Assembly: GCA_963713445.1 (NCBI GenBank)
Contig: CAVQMB010000005.1
Coordinates: forward strand, 1 to 64,000
Direction: 5' to 3'
Length of the DNA stretch: 64,000 bases
From: CAVQMB01 sp963713445
GTDB taxonomy: Bacteria > Pseudomonadota > Gammaproteobacteria > Competibacterales > Competibacteraceae
Both the position numbers and the translations under genes were made by a program. Each line of letters opens with the position of its first letter. The first letter of the stretch is position 1. The notes under the pieces are model-generated. The model had not been told where the DNA came from and searched no databases. It worked only from the letters and a program-made list of their open reading frames with translations. Shown here piece after piece: positions 7,427-16,333 of this stretch.

Positions 7427-7972
7427 ATGAACTTTTCGACCGACCAACTCGTCACCTGTCTAGAAGCTCTCAGTGCCGCGCCGATCCGCTACCGTATGCA
7501 CGGTCTCGAAGGCAAGGTGCACAACCTCGGCGGCACCGATGCCGCCAACATCCGCTGGCTCGACTGTTCGGGCTACACGCAGTACGTCATCTACCGCAAC
7601 ACCACCGACCACCTGCGCGTCCCCGGCGGCAGCCGCAGCCTGCGCGACTGGCTGCGCCGCAATAATTACAGCGAGGTCGATTACGCCACCGAGGCTCCGC
7701 GGCACGACGACGTCATGAGACTGGGCTACCGCGAAGCGGTCTGGGACGCGGCGCGCGAGCACCGCGAACACGCCGGCCACGTCTGGTTCGTCATCAACGG
7801 GCAGACCCACGAATGCACCACCCGCGGGCGCTTCGACGGCCCGGCCTCTTTCAGCTGGGAGGTGCGGCGCGAGGAGGTGGACGAGTTCTACGTGCTGGGC
7901 CAGGCGCCGGGCTTCATGCTGCGGCGGATCTTCAGCCGCGTGCACTCTCTGCTGCACGTGCCAATGTTCTGA
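7427..7972 (+). CDS. Uncharacterised protein with NlpC/P60-like cysteine-peptidase features
   Basis: 181 residues, intact, among IS debris. DCSGYTQYVIYR (46-57) looks like the nucleophile cysteine motif of NlpC/P60 and related papain-fold hydrolases. GHVWFVINGQTHEC (117-130) supplies candidate catalytic histidines H118 and H128. Cell-wall peptidases or amidases of this fold act on murein, but there is no signal peptide or wall-binding domain here. A cytoplasmic, phage- or toxin-related role is therefore equally possible. I do not recognise a named family. The start follows a weak purine-rich stretch; the isolated position suggests acquired cargo. Confidence 0.5.
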   Translation: MNFSTDQLVTCLEALSAAPIRYRMHGLEGKVHNLGGTDAANIRWLDCSGYTQYVIYRNTTDHLRVPGGSRSLRDWLRRNNYSEVDYATEAPRHDDVMRLGYREAVWDAAREHREHAGHVWFVINGQTHECTTRGRFDGPASFSWEVRREEVDEFYVLGQAPGFMLRRIFSRVHSLLHVPMF

Positions 7973-8384
7973 CGTGGCTCAGCCCTGCCTGTATGGAAGC
8001 TCTGCGGTCGGCTACCGATCAGACGCTGGATGGCCTGATCAATCAGCTGCGTCAGCGGCTCCATTAAGCGGCGCGTTCGGACAATCTTCGGTGATAACGG
8101 AGATTGCCCGATGCCCTGGCAACGTCGGGCGCCGTGTATCTCGGTACCTCCACGGTTCGCATCGATCGGTTCCTTTAGACTCGCTGTCTGCGCCTCGGCC
8201 GACGCGTGCCATGCGGGCGTTGTTAATGGGCGGCCTGTCGCGACGTCGCTTGGCTTCAGCCCTCTGGAAACTGTCAGTCTGTTTTCACCTGCCGCTCCGG
8301 ATCGGCTACGTGCTCAGGCAGGCGATGACAGACCAGCACAAACCTGGATTGTTTTGCAGGTGCTTTTTCCACGTGCCTCAGCGG
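7973..8384. other. Unassigned interval between mobile-element remnants
   Basis: About 410 bp with only short, start-poor frames on either strand and no recognisable domain. It lies between the NlpC-like gene and the group II intron 3' remnant. I see no RNA gene in it. Confidence 0.4.
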
Positions 8385-8390
8385 TAGGGA

Positions 8391-8450
8391 CGCCGGTTAC
8401 CCGGCGCGCTCCGCACAGACCCGGACGTGCGGTATTACCGCATCCGGTTC
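8391..8450 (-). mobile_element. Group II intron 3' remnant: domain V and VI hairpins
   Basis: On the - strand, 8450-8418 reads GAACCGGATGCGGTAATACC and then GCACGTCCGGGTC. This is the 33-34 nt domain V hairpin with its conserved GCACGU side. It is followed by a second hairpin, CGCCGG-GTAA-CCGGCG (8406-8391), in the domain VI position. The usual AGC catalytic triad reads AAC, so the remnant is probably inactive. No reverse transcriptase lies upstream on that strand. Confidence 0.6.
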
Positions 8451-8457
8451 CTCAGTT

Positions 8458-8634
8458 GTAGTCGCACACGCGCGCAAGGCGTGACCTCATCGCGATCGAC
8501 CAATAGCTCGTCGCCGCGATGTTGTAGTCGCACACGCGCGCAAGGCGTGACCATCCAGCGCCACCGCCACCGCCACCGCCACCGCCACTGGCATCGCCGA
8601 CGGAGTCGTAGTCGCACACGCGCAAGGCGTGACC
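8458..8634 (+). repeat. Three short direct repeats, 27-29 bp
   Basis: GTAGTCGCACACGCGCGCAA begins at 8458 and 8524 (29-bp copies). A 2-bp-shorter version begins at 8608. The gaps are 37 and 55 bp, the second filled by a hexamer microsatellite. Each copy contains a CACGC/GCGTG inverted repeat. The family is not recognised. Confidence 0.6.
8559..8588 (+). repeat. Hexanucleotide microsatellite (CGCCAC)x5
   Basis: Five perfect CGCCAC units between the second and third direct repeats. Confidence 0.9.
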
Positions 8635-8641
8635 CTCATGC

Positions 8642-8956
8642 CAACACCCTGCGGCGGCAGCTCAAGCACGGCCAGCCCGAGCATCGCGCTCAGCCAGCGT
8701 CAATGTCGTGCGCCATCCGGCCAACCGCAACGTCGGCTGCTGGCGCCACGCCGAGCAAGGCGAGCTCTTCCCAGTGCCCGCCAATAGCGATGGCTTTGTC
8801 CCGTTACCCAAGCGCTGGGTGGTCGAGCGTACGCACAGCTGGAATGAACGGGCTCGGCGCTTAATCATGCATCATGATCGGCGCAGTGATGTCTCCGAAG
8901 CCTGGGTCTGGCTCACCGGCGCATGCATGCTCGCCCGCCGATTGACGACGACTTGA
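8642..8956 (+). pseudogene. IS5-family transposase, C-terminal fragment
   Basis: The frame ends with VVRHPANRNVG, then GFVPLPKRWVVERTHSWNER, then HHDRRSDVSEAWVWLTGACM. This is the standard C-terminus of IS5-family (ISL2/IS427-like) DDE transposases, including the last catalytic glutamate in VVERTH. Everything N-terminal is missing or degenerate. The following 220 bp to 9176 show no gene. Confidence 0.75.
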
Positions 8957-9176
8957 TTTTGTAAACATCCTCTCAGAAGGCCGGCTCTTTTGGATATTAG
9001 TGAATGGCGCCGCACAGGCAGCTTCCGGTAAGGGGCATCTCGTCCTCCGTTACCTTTCGCTTGATCGGGTGTCATTGTGCCGACACCGTCGATCGCTACT
9101 ATAGTGATGATTAGCCGGTGCCGCTGCACGGCCGCAGCCGTGTCGTCGATGCCGGGCTGAGCGAACAGTTTGCCGT

Positions 9177-9700
9177 ATGGGGGAGGAGGCGATCGCGGCG
9201 AAGCTGGGCTTGCTGAAGACGGTTAACAATGCGGGTGGCGGTACTGCATCAGCCACGGATTTCACGCTGACGGCGACCGGGGATGCATCGACCGGACCGA
9301 TGATCGTCACGGGTCCGACGCCTGTGGGGCCGGTCAATGTGCCGGTGGGTGTCTACGCGCTGACGGAGACCGGGCCGGATGGATACACGTCTAGCGGGTT
9401 CAGTTGCAGCGGTGGCGGCACGTTGGTCGGTAACAGGTTGACGATCACAGGAGCGGATGCAGGCAATACCATCACCTGCACGATCGCCAACACGTTCACG
9501 CCGTTGATCGCGGCGAAGCTGGGCTTGCTGAAGACGGTTAACAATGCGGGTGGCGGTACTGCATCAGCCACGGATTTCACGCTGACGGCGACCGGGGATG
9601 CATCGACCGGACCGATGATTGTCACGGGTCCGACGCCTGTGGGGCCGGTCAATGTGCCGGTGGGTGTCTACGCGCTGACGGAGACCGGGCCGGATGGATC
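9177..9700 (+). pseudogene. Fragment of a repeat-containing surface protein (prealbumin-like / SpaA-like domains)
   Basis: The frame holds one complete and one partial copy of a 105-residue domain: LGLLKTVNNAGGGTASATDF, then VGVYALTETGPDGYTSSGF, ending TCTIANTFTP. Threonine-rich beta domains of this type form long tandem arrays in large secreted or surface proteins. Here neither a secretion signal nor a C-terminal anchor is present. The second copy is cut at 9700, exactly where the phosphoesterase start codon begins, and the frame continues out of phase to a stop at 9830. A rearrangement or an assembly join is likely. Confidence 0.55.
9191..9699 (+). repeat. 315-bp tandem repeat, 1.6 copies
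   Basis: Copy 1 spans 9191-9505 and copy 2 spans 9506-9699. They differ at about one base (GATCGTCACGG against GATTGTCACGG). Such identity indicates recent duplication or gene conversion. Confidence 0.85.
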
Positions 9701-11264
9701 ATGCAACGGGCGGTATCCGGGGTCAAAATCATGCCGGCGGTGGCACTGGCCGCTGCCTTGCTGGCGGCTTCTGGCCTGGCCTTGGCAGCGCAGAGTAAGC
9801 CGGCCACGCCGATTCAGCACGTGGTGGTGATTTTCCAGGAGAACGTGTCGTTCGACCATTACTTCGCCACCTATCCCAAAGCGAAAAATCCGCCGGGTGA
9901 GCCGCATTTTGTGGCGGCGCCGGGCACCCCGTCGGTCAACGGCCTTAATGATTACCTGCTGCGTCACAATCCGAACAAATACAATCCGCGCCGGCTGGAC
10001 CGGAGCCATGCGCTGACCTGTGACCAGGATCACCATTACGGCGACGAGCAAAAGGCTTTTCACGGCGGCCTGATGGACCAATTCGTCGAGCACACCGGCG
10101 GCGGCGACTGCACCAGGAAATACGAGAACGAGTTCTATCGACCCGGCCTGGTGATGGACTATTACGATGGCAACACCGTCACTGCGCTTTGGAACTACGC
10201 CCAGCATTTCGCGATGAGCGACAACTTCTTCGGCTCGACTTTCGGCCCATCGACCCCGGGGGCCCTCAATCTGACCGCCGGGCGGACCCATCAGGTGATC
10301 CTGGCCGATGGCTCACCGGCCCCCGATATACCCGGCCTGGTGGCCAACGGCACGCTGATCAGTGACCCCGATCCGACCTTCGACGACTGTTCCAGCGGCA
10401 AGCATCGCACCCTCGGCATACGCGGGCGCACTATCGGTGACCTGCTGAATGCCCGGGGCATCACCTGGGGCTGGTTCGAGGGCGGGTTCAAGCCGACCAG
10501 CCGCAAAGCCGACGGCAGCGCCGTTTGCGGGGCCAGCCATCACAACATCGGCGGGGCCACGGTGAGCGACTACATCCCGCACCACGAGCCGTTCCAGTAC
10601 TACGCCTCCACCGCCAACCCGCATCACCTGCCGCCGAGCTCGGTGGCGATGATCGGCCACCAGGACCAGGCCAACCACCAGTACGACCTGAGCGACTTCT
10701 GGGCGGCGGTCGACGCCGGCAATCTGCCGGCGGTGAGCTTCCTCAAGGCTGCCGGCTATCAGGACGGCCACGCCGGCTACTCCGATCCGCTGGACGAGCA
10801 GACACTTCCTCGTCGAGACCATCAACCGGCTGCAGCGCTCCCCCGAGTGGCGGTCCACGGCCGTCATCATCGCCTATGACGACTCCGACGGCTGGTACGA
10901 CCACGTGATGGGGCCGATCGTCAACCAGTCCAGCGATCCTGCCAACGACGCGCTGGTCGACGCGAGCGGCTGTGCGGCACGGTCGCCGGGCGGTGCCTAC
11001 CAGGACCGCTGCGGCTACGGGCCGCGGCTGCCGCTGCTGGTGATCTCGCCGTGGGCGAAGGCGAACTACGTGGCCCACAACGTCACCGACCAGAGCTCGA
11101 TCCTGCGCTTCATCGAAGACAACTGGAAGCTGGCGCGGATCGGCGACCAGTCGTTCGATGCCAAGGCCGGCTCGCTCGGGGACATGTTCAACTTCGGCCG
11201 CAAACCCGGCGCGCACACGCTGTTCCTGGATCCCAAGACCGGAATCGCCGCCGGCAAGAGCTGA
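9701..11264 (+). pseudogene. Secreted phosphoesterase (acid phosphatase / phospholipase C family), frameshifted
   Basis: PF04185-type phosphoesterase. Residues from about 11 form a signal peptide (MPAVALAAALLAASGLALAA), so the protein is exported; the true start may be the internal ATG at 9731. HVVVIFQENVSFDHYF is the family metal-site motif. The first frame runs to 10879 but goes out of phase at about 10800 (after SDPLDEQT). The correct continuation, TFLVETINRLQRSPEW then IIAYDDSDGWYDH, lies in the next frame to the stop at 11264. One extra base at CAGACACTTCC explains it. Whether this is a true pseudogene or a sequence error cannot be decided here. Confidence 0.75.
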
Positions 11265-11358
11265 CCGGTTCGGGTCCGCATCCCGCCCGGCCAGGGATTG
11301 TGCCGGGCCGATCGCTGTCCAATGGTGGCGTGACCAGCCTCATAACGGAGAACACACT

Positions 11359-12763
11359 ATGGCGGAATTCCGCGAAGAAACCGACAGCCTGGGTCCGGTG
11401 CAGGTGCCGGCGGACAAGCTCTGGGGCGCCCAGACCCAGCGCTCGCTGGAGCATTTCAGCATCGGCCGCGATCTGATCCCGCGGGAGATGATCACCGCCT
11501 ACGCCATCCTGAAGAAAGCGGCGGCCAATGCCAACCGCGCCATGGGCCGGCTCGACGACCAGCACCACGGTTTGATCGCCCGGGTCTGCGACGAGATCCT
11601 GACCGGCGCCGCACGACGACATGTTTCCGCTGCATGTCTGGATGACCGGCAGCGGCACCCAGTTCAACATGAACGTCAACGAGGTTATCTCCAACCGCTG
11701 CAGCCAGCTCGCCGGCACGCCGCTCGGCTCCAAGCAGCCGGTGCATCCCAACGATCACGTCAACATGTCGCAGTCGTCCAACGACACCTTCCCGGCGGCG
11801 ATGTACATCGCCACCGCCGTAGCCGCCAGCGAGCGGCTGCTGCCGGCGCGTGCGGGCGCTGCGCGATGCCATCGCGGCCAAGGCCGAGGAATGGAACGAC
11901 ATCGTCAAGATCGGCCGCACCCACATGCAGGATGCCACCCCGCTCACCCTGGGCCAGGAATGGTCCGGCTACGCGGGCATGCTCGCCGACGACATCACCC
12001 GCATCGAGGCGGCGCTGGGCGACGTCTACAAGCTCGCCCTCGGGCGGCACCGCGGTCGGCACCGGCATCAACGCACCGGCCGGCTTCGCCGAGGCGCCGC
12101 GGCGGAAATCGCCCAGCTCACCGGACTGCCGTTCGTCAGCGCACCGAACAAGTTCGCCGTGCAGGGCGCCCACGACGCGCTGGTGCAGTTCTCCGGCACG
12201 CTCAAGACCCTGGCCGTGTCGCTCTACAAGATCGCCAACGACATCCGGCTGCTGTCCTGCGGCCCGCGCGCCGGCTTCTACGAGTTGCTGATCCCGGAAA
12301 ACGAGCCGGGCTCCTCGATCATGCCCGGCAAGGTCAACCCGACCCAGACCGAGGCGCTGGCGATGCTGGCGGTGCAGGTGATGGCCAACGACGTGGCGGT
12401 GGGCTTCGGCGGCGCCGGCGGCTTGCTCGAGATGAACGTCTACAAGCCGCTGATGATCGGCAACATCACGCAGTCGATCGCGATCCTGGCCGACGGCTGC
12501 ACCAACTTCCGCAAATACCTGGTCGAGGGCACCGAGCCCAACCGTGAGCAAGATTCGGGAATACGTCGAGCGCTCGCTGATGCTGGTGACCGCGCTATCG
12601 CCGGTGATCGGCTACGACAAGGCCTCCGAGATCGCCCATTACGCCATGGAGCACGACATCACGCTGAAAGGCGGCCGCGCTCGAGCTGGGCTACGTGAGC
12701 GAGGCCGAATTCGACCGGGTCGTCGATCCGGCCAAGATGGTTGGGCCCCATCCGCCGCAATGA
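11359..12763 (+). pseudogene. fumC: Fumarate hydratase class II, multiply frameshifted
   Basis: Fumarase C of the TCA cycle (fumarate to malate). The reading starts MAEFREETDSLGPVQVPADK. It passes through MTGSGTQFNMNVNEVISNR, then GRTHMQDATPLTLGQEWSGY, then the fumarase/aspartase signature GSSIMPGKVNP. It ends DPAKMVGPHPPQ at 12763. To read it, the frame must change near 11608, 11847, 12045, 12095, 12548 and 12668. Most changes are explained by single extra bases (for instance CTCGGGCGGCACC) and at least one by a missing base. No nonsense substitutions were noticed. An AACGGAG ribosome-binding site precedes the ATG. Confidence 0.85.
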
Positions 12764-12869
12764 TCGTGTCCGCGGGCGGTGACAGTAATTTTCATCTTTC
12801 TGCAATCGTTCTGTCATTTTCCAACGCTTCATCGAAGACAACCGGATCGGTAACCCCCTCGGTGTGCGC

Positions 12870-13526
12870 TCAGTGCCGGCCGGGATCGGCCGGCGTTGGC
12901 AGGCGTCGCAGGAAAGCCTGGAAGTCGGGCGTCTGGGTGGCCTGGTAAACCTCAAGCAGTCGGGTCACCGGGTCCGGATCGACGTCCACCCGCAGATCCA
13001 GCGGCGGCCGGTCCATCGTCACCACCCGGAGCGCGGCCGATTGCAGGTCGCGTTTGTCGCTGCCGGCGCGGCGGCTGACGGCGAGCGTCTGCAGCAGCCG
13101 CTCGACCAGCGGTCCGCGACTGCTGAGGTAAGTCTCACACAGTGCGTCCAGCAGCCCGGTCGACTCGATCCAGTTGCCAGCCACCGCCAGATCGGGCTGG
13201 CAATGATGGGCCTTGGCCTCGATGTTGGCGGCACCGGTCCAGCCGCTACAGCCGCCACTGTTATCCATTACGATGAGCTGACGAAAATCGCGCCCGACGT
13301 CGCGGGCGGTTAGCTGTTCGACCACCACGGCCGGGCTGCTGCCGCTTGCCAGTCGCTGCAAGCCATCGCTGCCGTACAGCGTGTTGGTGCTATAGCCCTG
13401 GGTGGCGATGGCGCCGATTCCGGCCGCCATATGTAGCACGAAGCCGCCCACCGCCGGGGCGCCAGTGGCCACCGCACCGCCCAGCGCGCCGGTCTCCGGG
13501 TCGCGGGCGATTACCGAATACGTCAT
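12870..13526 (-). CDS. DUF1028 family protein (Ntn-hydrolase-like)
   Basis: 218 residues beginning MTYSVIARDPETGALGGAVA, with the family segments GIGAIATQGYSTNTLYG and IVMDNSGGCSGWTGA. DUF1028 proteins adopt an Ntn-hydrolase-like fold and are often encoded beside peptide ABC transporters, as here; a peptidase or amidase role is presumed but not shown. The start at 13526 is set by the family N-terminus and an AAAGGACG ribosome-binding site. The frame stays open upstream through the operator palindromes and should not be extended. It diverges from the transporter operon. It is intact although its neighbours on both sides are broken. Confidence 0.8.
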   Translation of the reverse strand: MTYSVIARDPETGALGGAVATGAPAVGGFVLHMAAGIGAIATQGYSTNTLYGSDGLQRLASGSSPAVVVEQLTARDVGRDFRQLIVMDNSGGCSGWTGAANIEAKAHHCQPDLAVAGNWIESTGLLDALCETYLSSRGPLVERLLQTLAVSRRAGSDKRDLQSAALRVVTMDRPPLDLRVDVDPDPVTRLLEVYQATQTPDFQAFLRRLPTPADPGRH

Positions 13527-13568
13527 GGTGTTGTCGTCCTTTGGCCGGCCTGATACGAGGCCGCCTGA

Positions 13569-13616
13569 ATTTATCATGATAAATATTGCTCGCCCGGAGT
13601 TTATCATGATAAACTC
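13569..13616. promoter_or_regulatory. Twin palindromic operator between DUF1028 gene and peptide-transporter operon
   Basis: Two perfect copies of TTTATCATGATAAA, centred 30 bp apart. The left extends to a 16-bp palindrome (13569-13584) and the right to a 20-bp one (13597-13616, GAGTTTATCATGATAAACTC). The spacing is about three helical turns, so two dimers would bind on the same face. The site sits in the divergent intergenic region. The FCD/GntR regulator at the end of the operon is the best candidate binder. Confidence 0.7.
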
Positions 13617-13669
13617 GAGCCGCAAGGCCACCCCGTCGGGGGGGTGACGCGCGAAGGAGGAGCAAGGCA

Positions 13670-15239
13670 ATGCGACGTATCATGTCAGGCCTGGGCGCTG
13701 CCCTGGCTGTGCTGGCAGCACTCTGGGTGGCGGTTCCGGCCTAGGCGCAGACGCCGCCGGGCGTTCTGGTCGTCGGCCAGAGTGCCGAACCGAAATCGCT
13801 CGATCCGGCCGTCGACACGGCGGTCACCGACTTCCGCATCCTGGAAAACATCTACGACGGCCTGGTCCGCTACAAGAGCGGCACGCTACAGCCCGTGCCC
13901 GCTCTGGCCAAGAGCTGGGCGGTCAGCAAGGACGGGTTGACTTACACCTTCGATCTACGCCAGGGCATCAAGTTCCAGGACGGCACGCCTTTCAACGCCG
14001 AAGCGGTCAAGTTCAACTTCGACCGCATGCTGGACAAGAACAACCCGTATCACGACACCGGTCCCTTCCCGCTCGCCTTTTTCTTCAGCGACGTGGACAA
14101 GGTCACCGTGATCAACTCCCATACGGTGCGGTTCACGCTGAAGAAGCCCTACGCGCCGTTCCTCTCCAACCTCGCCTATCCGACGGGCCTGATCGTCTCG
14201 CCCGCGGCGGTGAAGAAATACGGCAAGAACTACGGCAGCCATCCGTCCGGCACCGGCCCCTTCGAGCTCGTGCAGTGGGACCGCAACAACAAGGTAGTGC
14301 TCAAGCGCAACCCGCACTACTGGGACGGCGAACCCTCACTGAAGACGGTCATCTACCGCCCGATCAGCGACACCAACACCCGCGTGTCCGAACTGCTCTC
14401 GGGTGGCATCGACATGATGTTCGGTGTACCGCCGAATTCGCTGCGGCTGTTCGAGCACAACGCCAACTTCAAGATCCACCAGCAGGTCGGCCCGCACGTC
14501 TGGTTCGTCATCCTCAATACCAAGGATGGCCCGCTGAAGAGCAAGCTGGTGCGCCAGGCGATGAACTACGCGGTGAACAAGGAAGCGATCGTCAAGGACG
14601 TGCTCAAGGGCACCGCCGAAGTCGCCAACGGCCCCACCCCGCCGGCCTTCGCGTGGGCGTACAACAAGAAACTGCAGCCGTATCCCTACGATCCGGCCAA
14701 GGCCAAGAAGCTGCTGGCCGAAGCGGGCTACCCGAACGGCTTCTCGACCACCTTCTACGTCACCCAAGGCGGCTCGGGCATGCTTTCGCCGGTCGAAATG
14801 GGCACCGCGATCCAGGCCGATCTGGCCAAGGTCGGCATCAAGGTGAAAATCGAGACCTTCGAGTGGAACACCTTCCTGACCAAGGTCAACGCCGGCCTGA
14901 AGGGCAACGTGGGCATGGCCGAAATGGCCTGGATGACCAACTCGCCCGACACCCTGCCCTTCCTGGCGCTGCGCACGCAGGCCTGGCCGAGCAAGGGCGG
15001 CTTCAACTCGGGCTACTACTCCAACCCGAAAGTGGACAAGCTGCTCGAAGAGGCCCGCAGCAGCAGCGACCAGGCCAAGCGCGCCGAGTTGTACAAGAAG
15101 ATGCAGGCCATCGTGCACGACGACGCGCCGTGGATCTTCGTCGCCAACTGGAAGCAGAACGCCGTAACCAACGCAAGGTGAAGAACTTCCATCTCAGCCT
15201 TCGTTCTTCCTGCTGCTGCACAAGGTCAGCAAGCAGTAA
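13670..15239 (+). pseudogene. Peptide ABC transporter substrate-binding protein (family 5), with in-frame amber and 3' frameshifts
   Basis: DppA/GsiB-like periplasmic binding protein that would deliver peptides to the permease pair encoded next. A signal peptide (MRRIMSGLGAALAVLAALWV) starts at 13670 after AAGGAGGAGC. The frame then meets TAG at 13742-13744, exactly at the expected cleavage region (VPA-stop-AQT). It continues open to 15181 with typical motifs: LDPAVDTAVTDFRILENIYD, then GTGPFELVQW. Near 15176 and 15205 the frame shifts twice before the likely natural end FFLLLHKVSKQ at 15239. A product from the ATG at 13895 would lack export and part of the fold. Confidence 0.8.
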
Positions 15240-15384
15240 CGTATCGGCGGGTGCCGGATGCGCCGCAGCCGGTACCCGCCCGCTTCGCGCTGCCGGCGTG
15301 TTGCCCGGCGCCGGCCTGGCTAGCCGGGGGCCGGCTCGTCACGAGAGGGCAGCGCGACAGCCACCGGGCGGGGGTGACGCAGAT

Positions 15385-16333
15385 ATGTACGGCTACATCG
15401 GCAAGCGCCTGCTGGCAGTGATCCCTGTGCTGCTGGGGCTGTCCCTAGTCGTTTTCCTGATCATGCGCATGATCCCGGGCAATCAGGCCACCGCCATGCT
15501 CGGCGCCTATGCCACGCCGGAAAACGTCGCCAAGCTCAACGCCGAACTCGGCCTGAATCAGCCACTCCCAGTGCAGTATTTCATCTGGCTGGACAACATC
15601 CTGCATGGCAACCTCGGCTGCTCGTATACGGTCAATCGCCCTGTGCTCGATGTCGTCATGCAGCGCTTCGGCGCCACCCTGATCCTGGCCATCACCGCGC
15701 TGATCCTGTGCACGGTTTGGGGGCTGCTGGCCGGCGTCGTCTCCGCCGTGCGTCAGTACAGCTGGACCGACCGCGTCGTCACCCTGCTTATCCTGACCGG
15801 CATCTCGTTGCCCTCGTTCTGGCTCGGTCTTATCCTGATTCTCGCCTTCGCCGTCGACCTGCACTGGCTTCCGGCCAGCGGCATGTACGAAGTCTACGGC
15901 GGCGGCGGCCCGGTCGACCTGCTGCGCCACCTGGTCCTGCCCGCTTTCACGCTGGCGGTCGGCGCCACCGCGGTCATCGCCCGCCTGACGCGCTCCAACA
16001 TGCTGGAAGTGCTGCGCCAGGACTACATCCGCACCGCCCGCGCCAACGGTCTGAGCGAAAGCCGCGTGGTCTACCGCCATGCCTTCAAGACGGCGCTGGT
16101 CAACGTGATCCCCGTCATCGGCGTGCAGGCCGGCTTCGTGCTCGGCGGCGCGGTCTACATCGAAACCGTGTTCCAGTGGCCGGGCATCGGCCGCATGCTG
16201 GTGCAGGCCATCGAAAGCCGCGACATCCTGCTGGTGCAGGGCGGCGTGCTGGTGGTGGCGAGCCAGCTACGTGCTGTTCAACCTCGCCGCCGACATCCTG
16301 CAGAACATGCTCGACCCGCGGGTGCGCGCATGA
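15385..16333 (+). pseudogene. Peptide ABC transporter permease 1 (DppB/GsiC-like), frameshifted near the end
   Basis: Inner-membrane permease of about 315 residues beginning MYGYIGKRLLAVIPVLLGLS. It has about six hydrophobic segments and the conserved EAA loop near RTARANGLSESRVVYRHAFK. The frame is continuous to about 16257. There one extra base diverts it; the correct C-terminus (SYVLFNLAADILQNMLDPRV) lies in the next frame and stops at 16333, overlapping the next start by ATGA. Some 145 bp separate it from the binding-protein gene, with no clear terminator. Confidence 0.8.

Noticed and set aside
8458..8634. Possible CRISPR array (29-bp repeats, 37-bp spacer)
   Set aside because: Only three copies, one 2 bp shorter, spacers of unequal length, one spacer largely microsatellite, and no cas genes in the window.
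13527..13670. N-terminal extension of the DUF1028 protein
   Set aside because: It would translate through the operator palindromes (repeating FIMINS); the family begins at MTYSVIARD.
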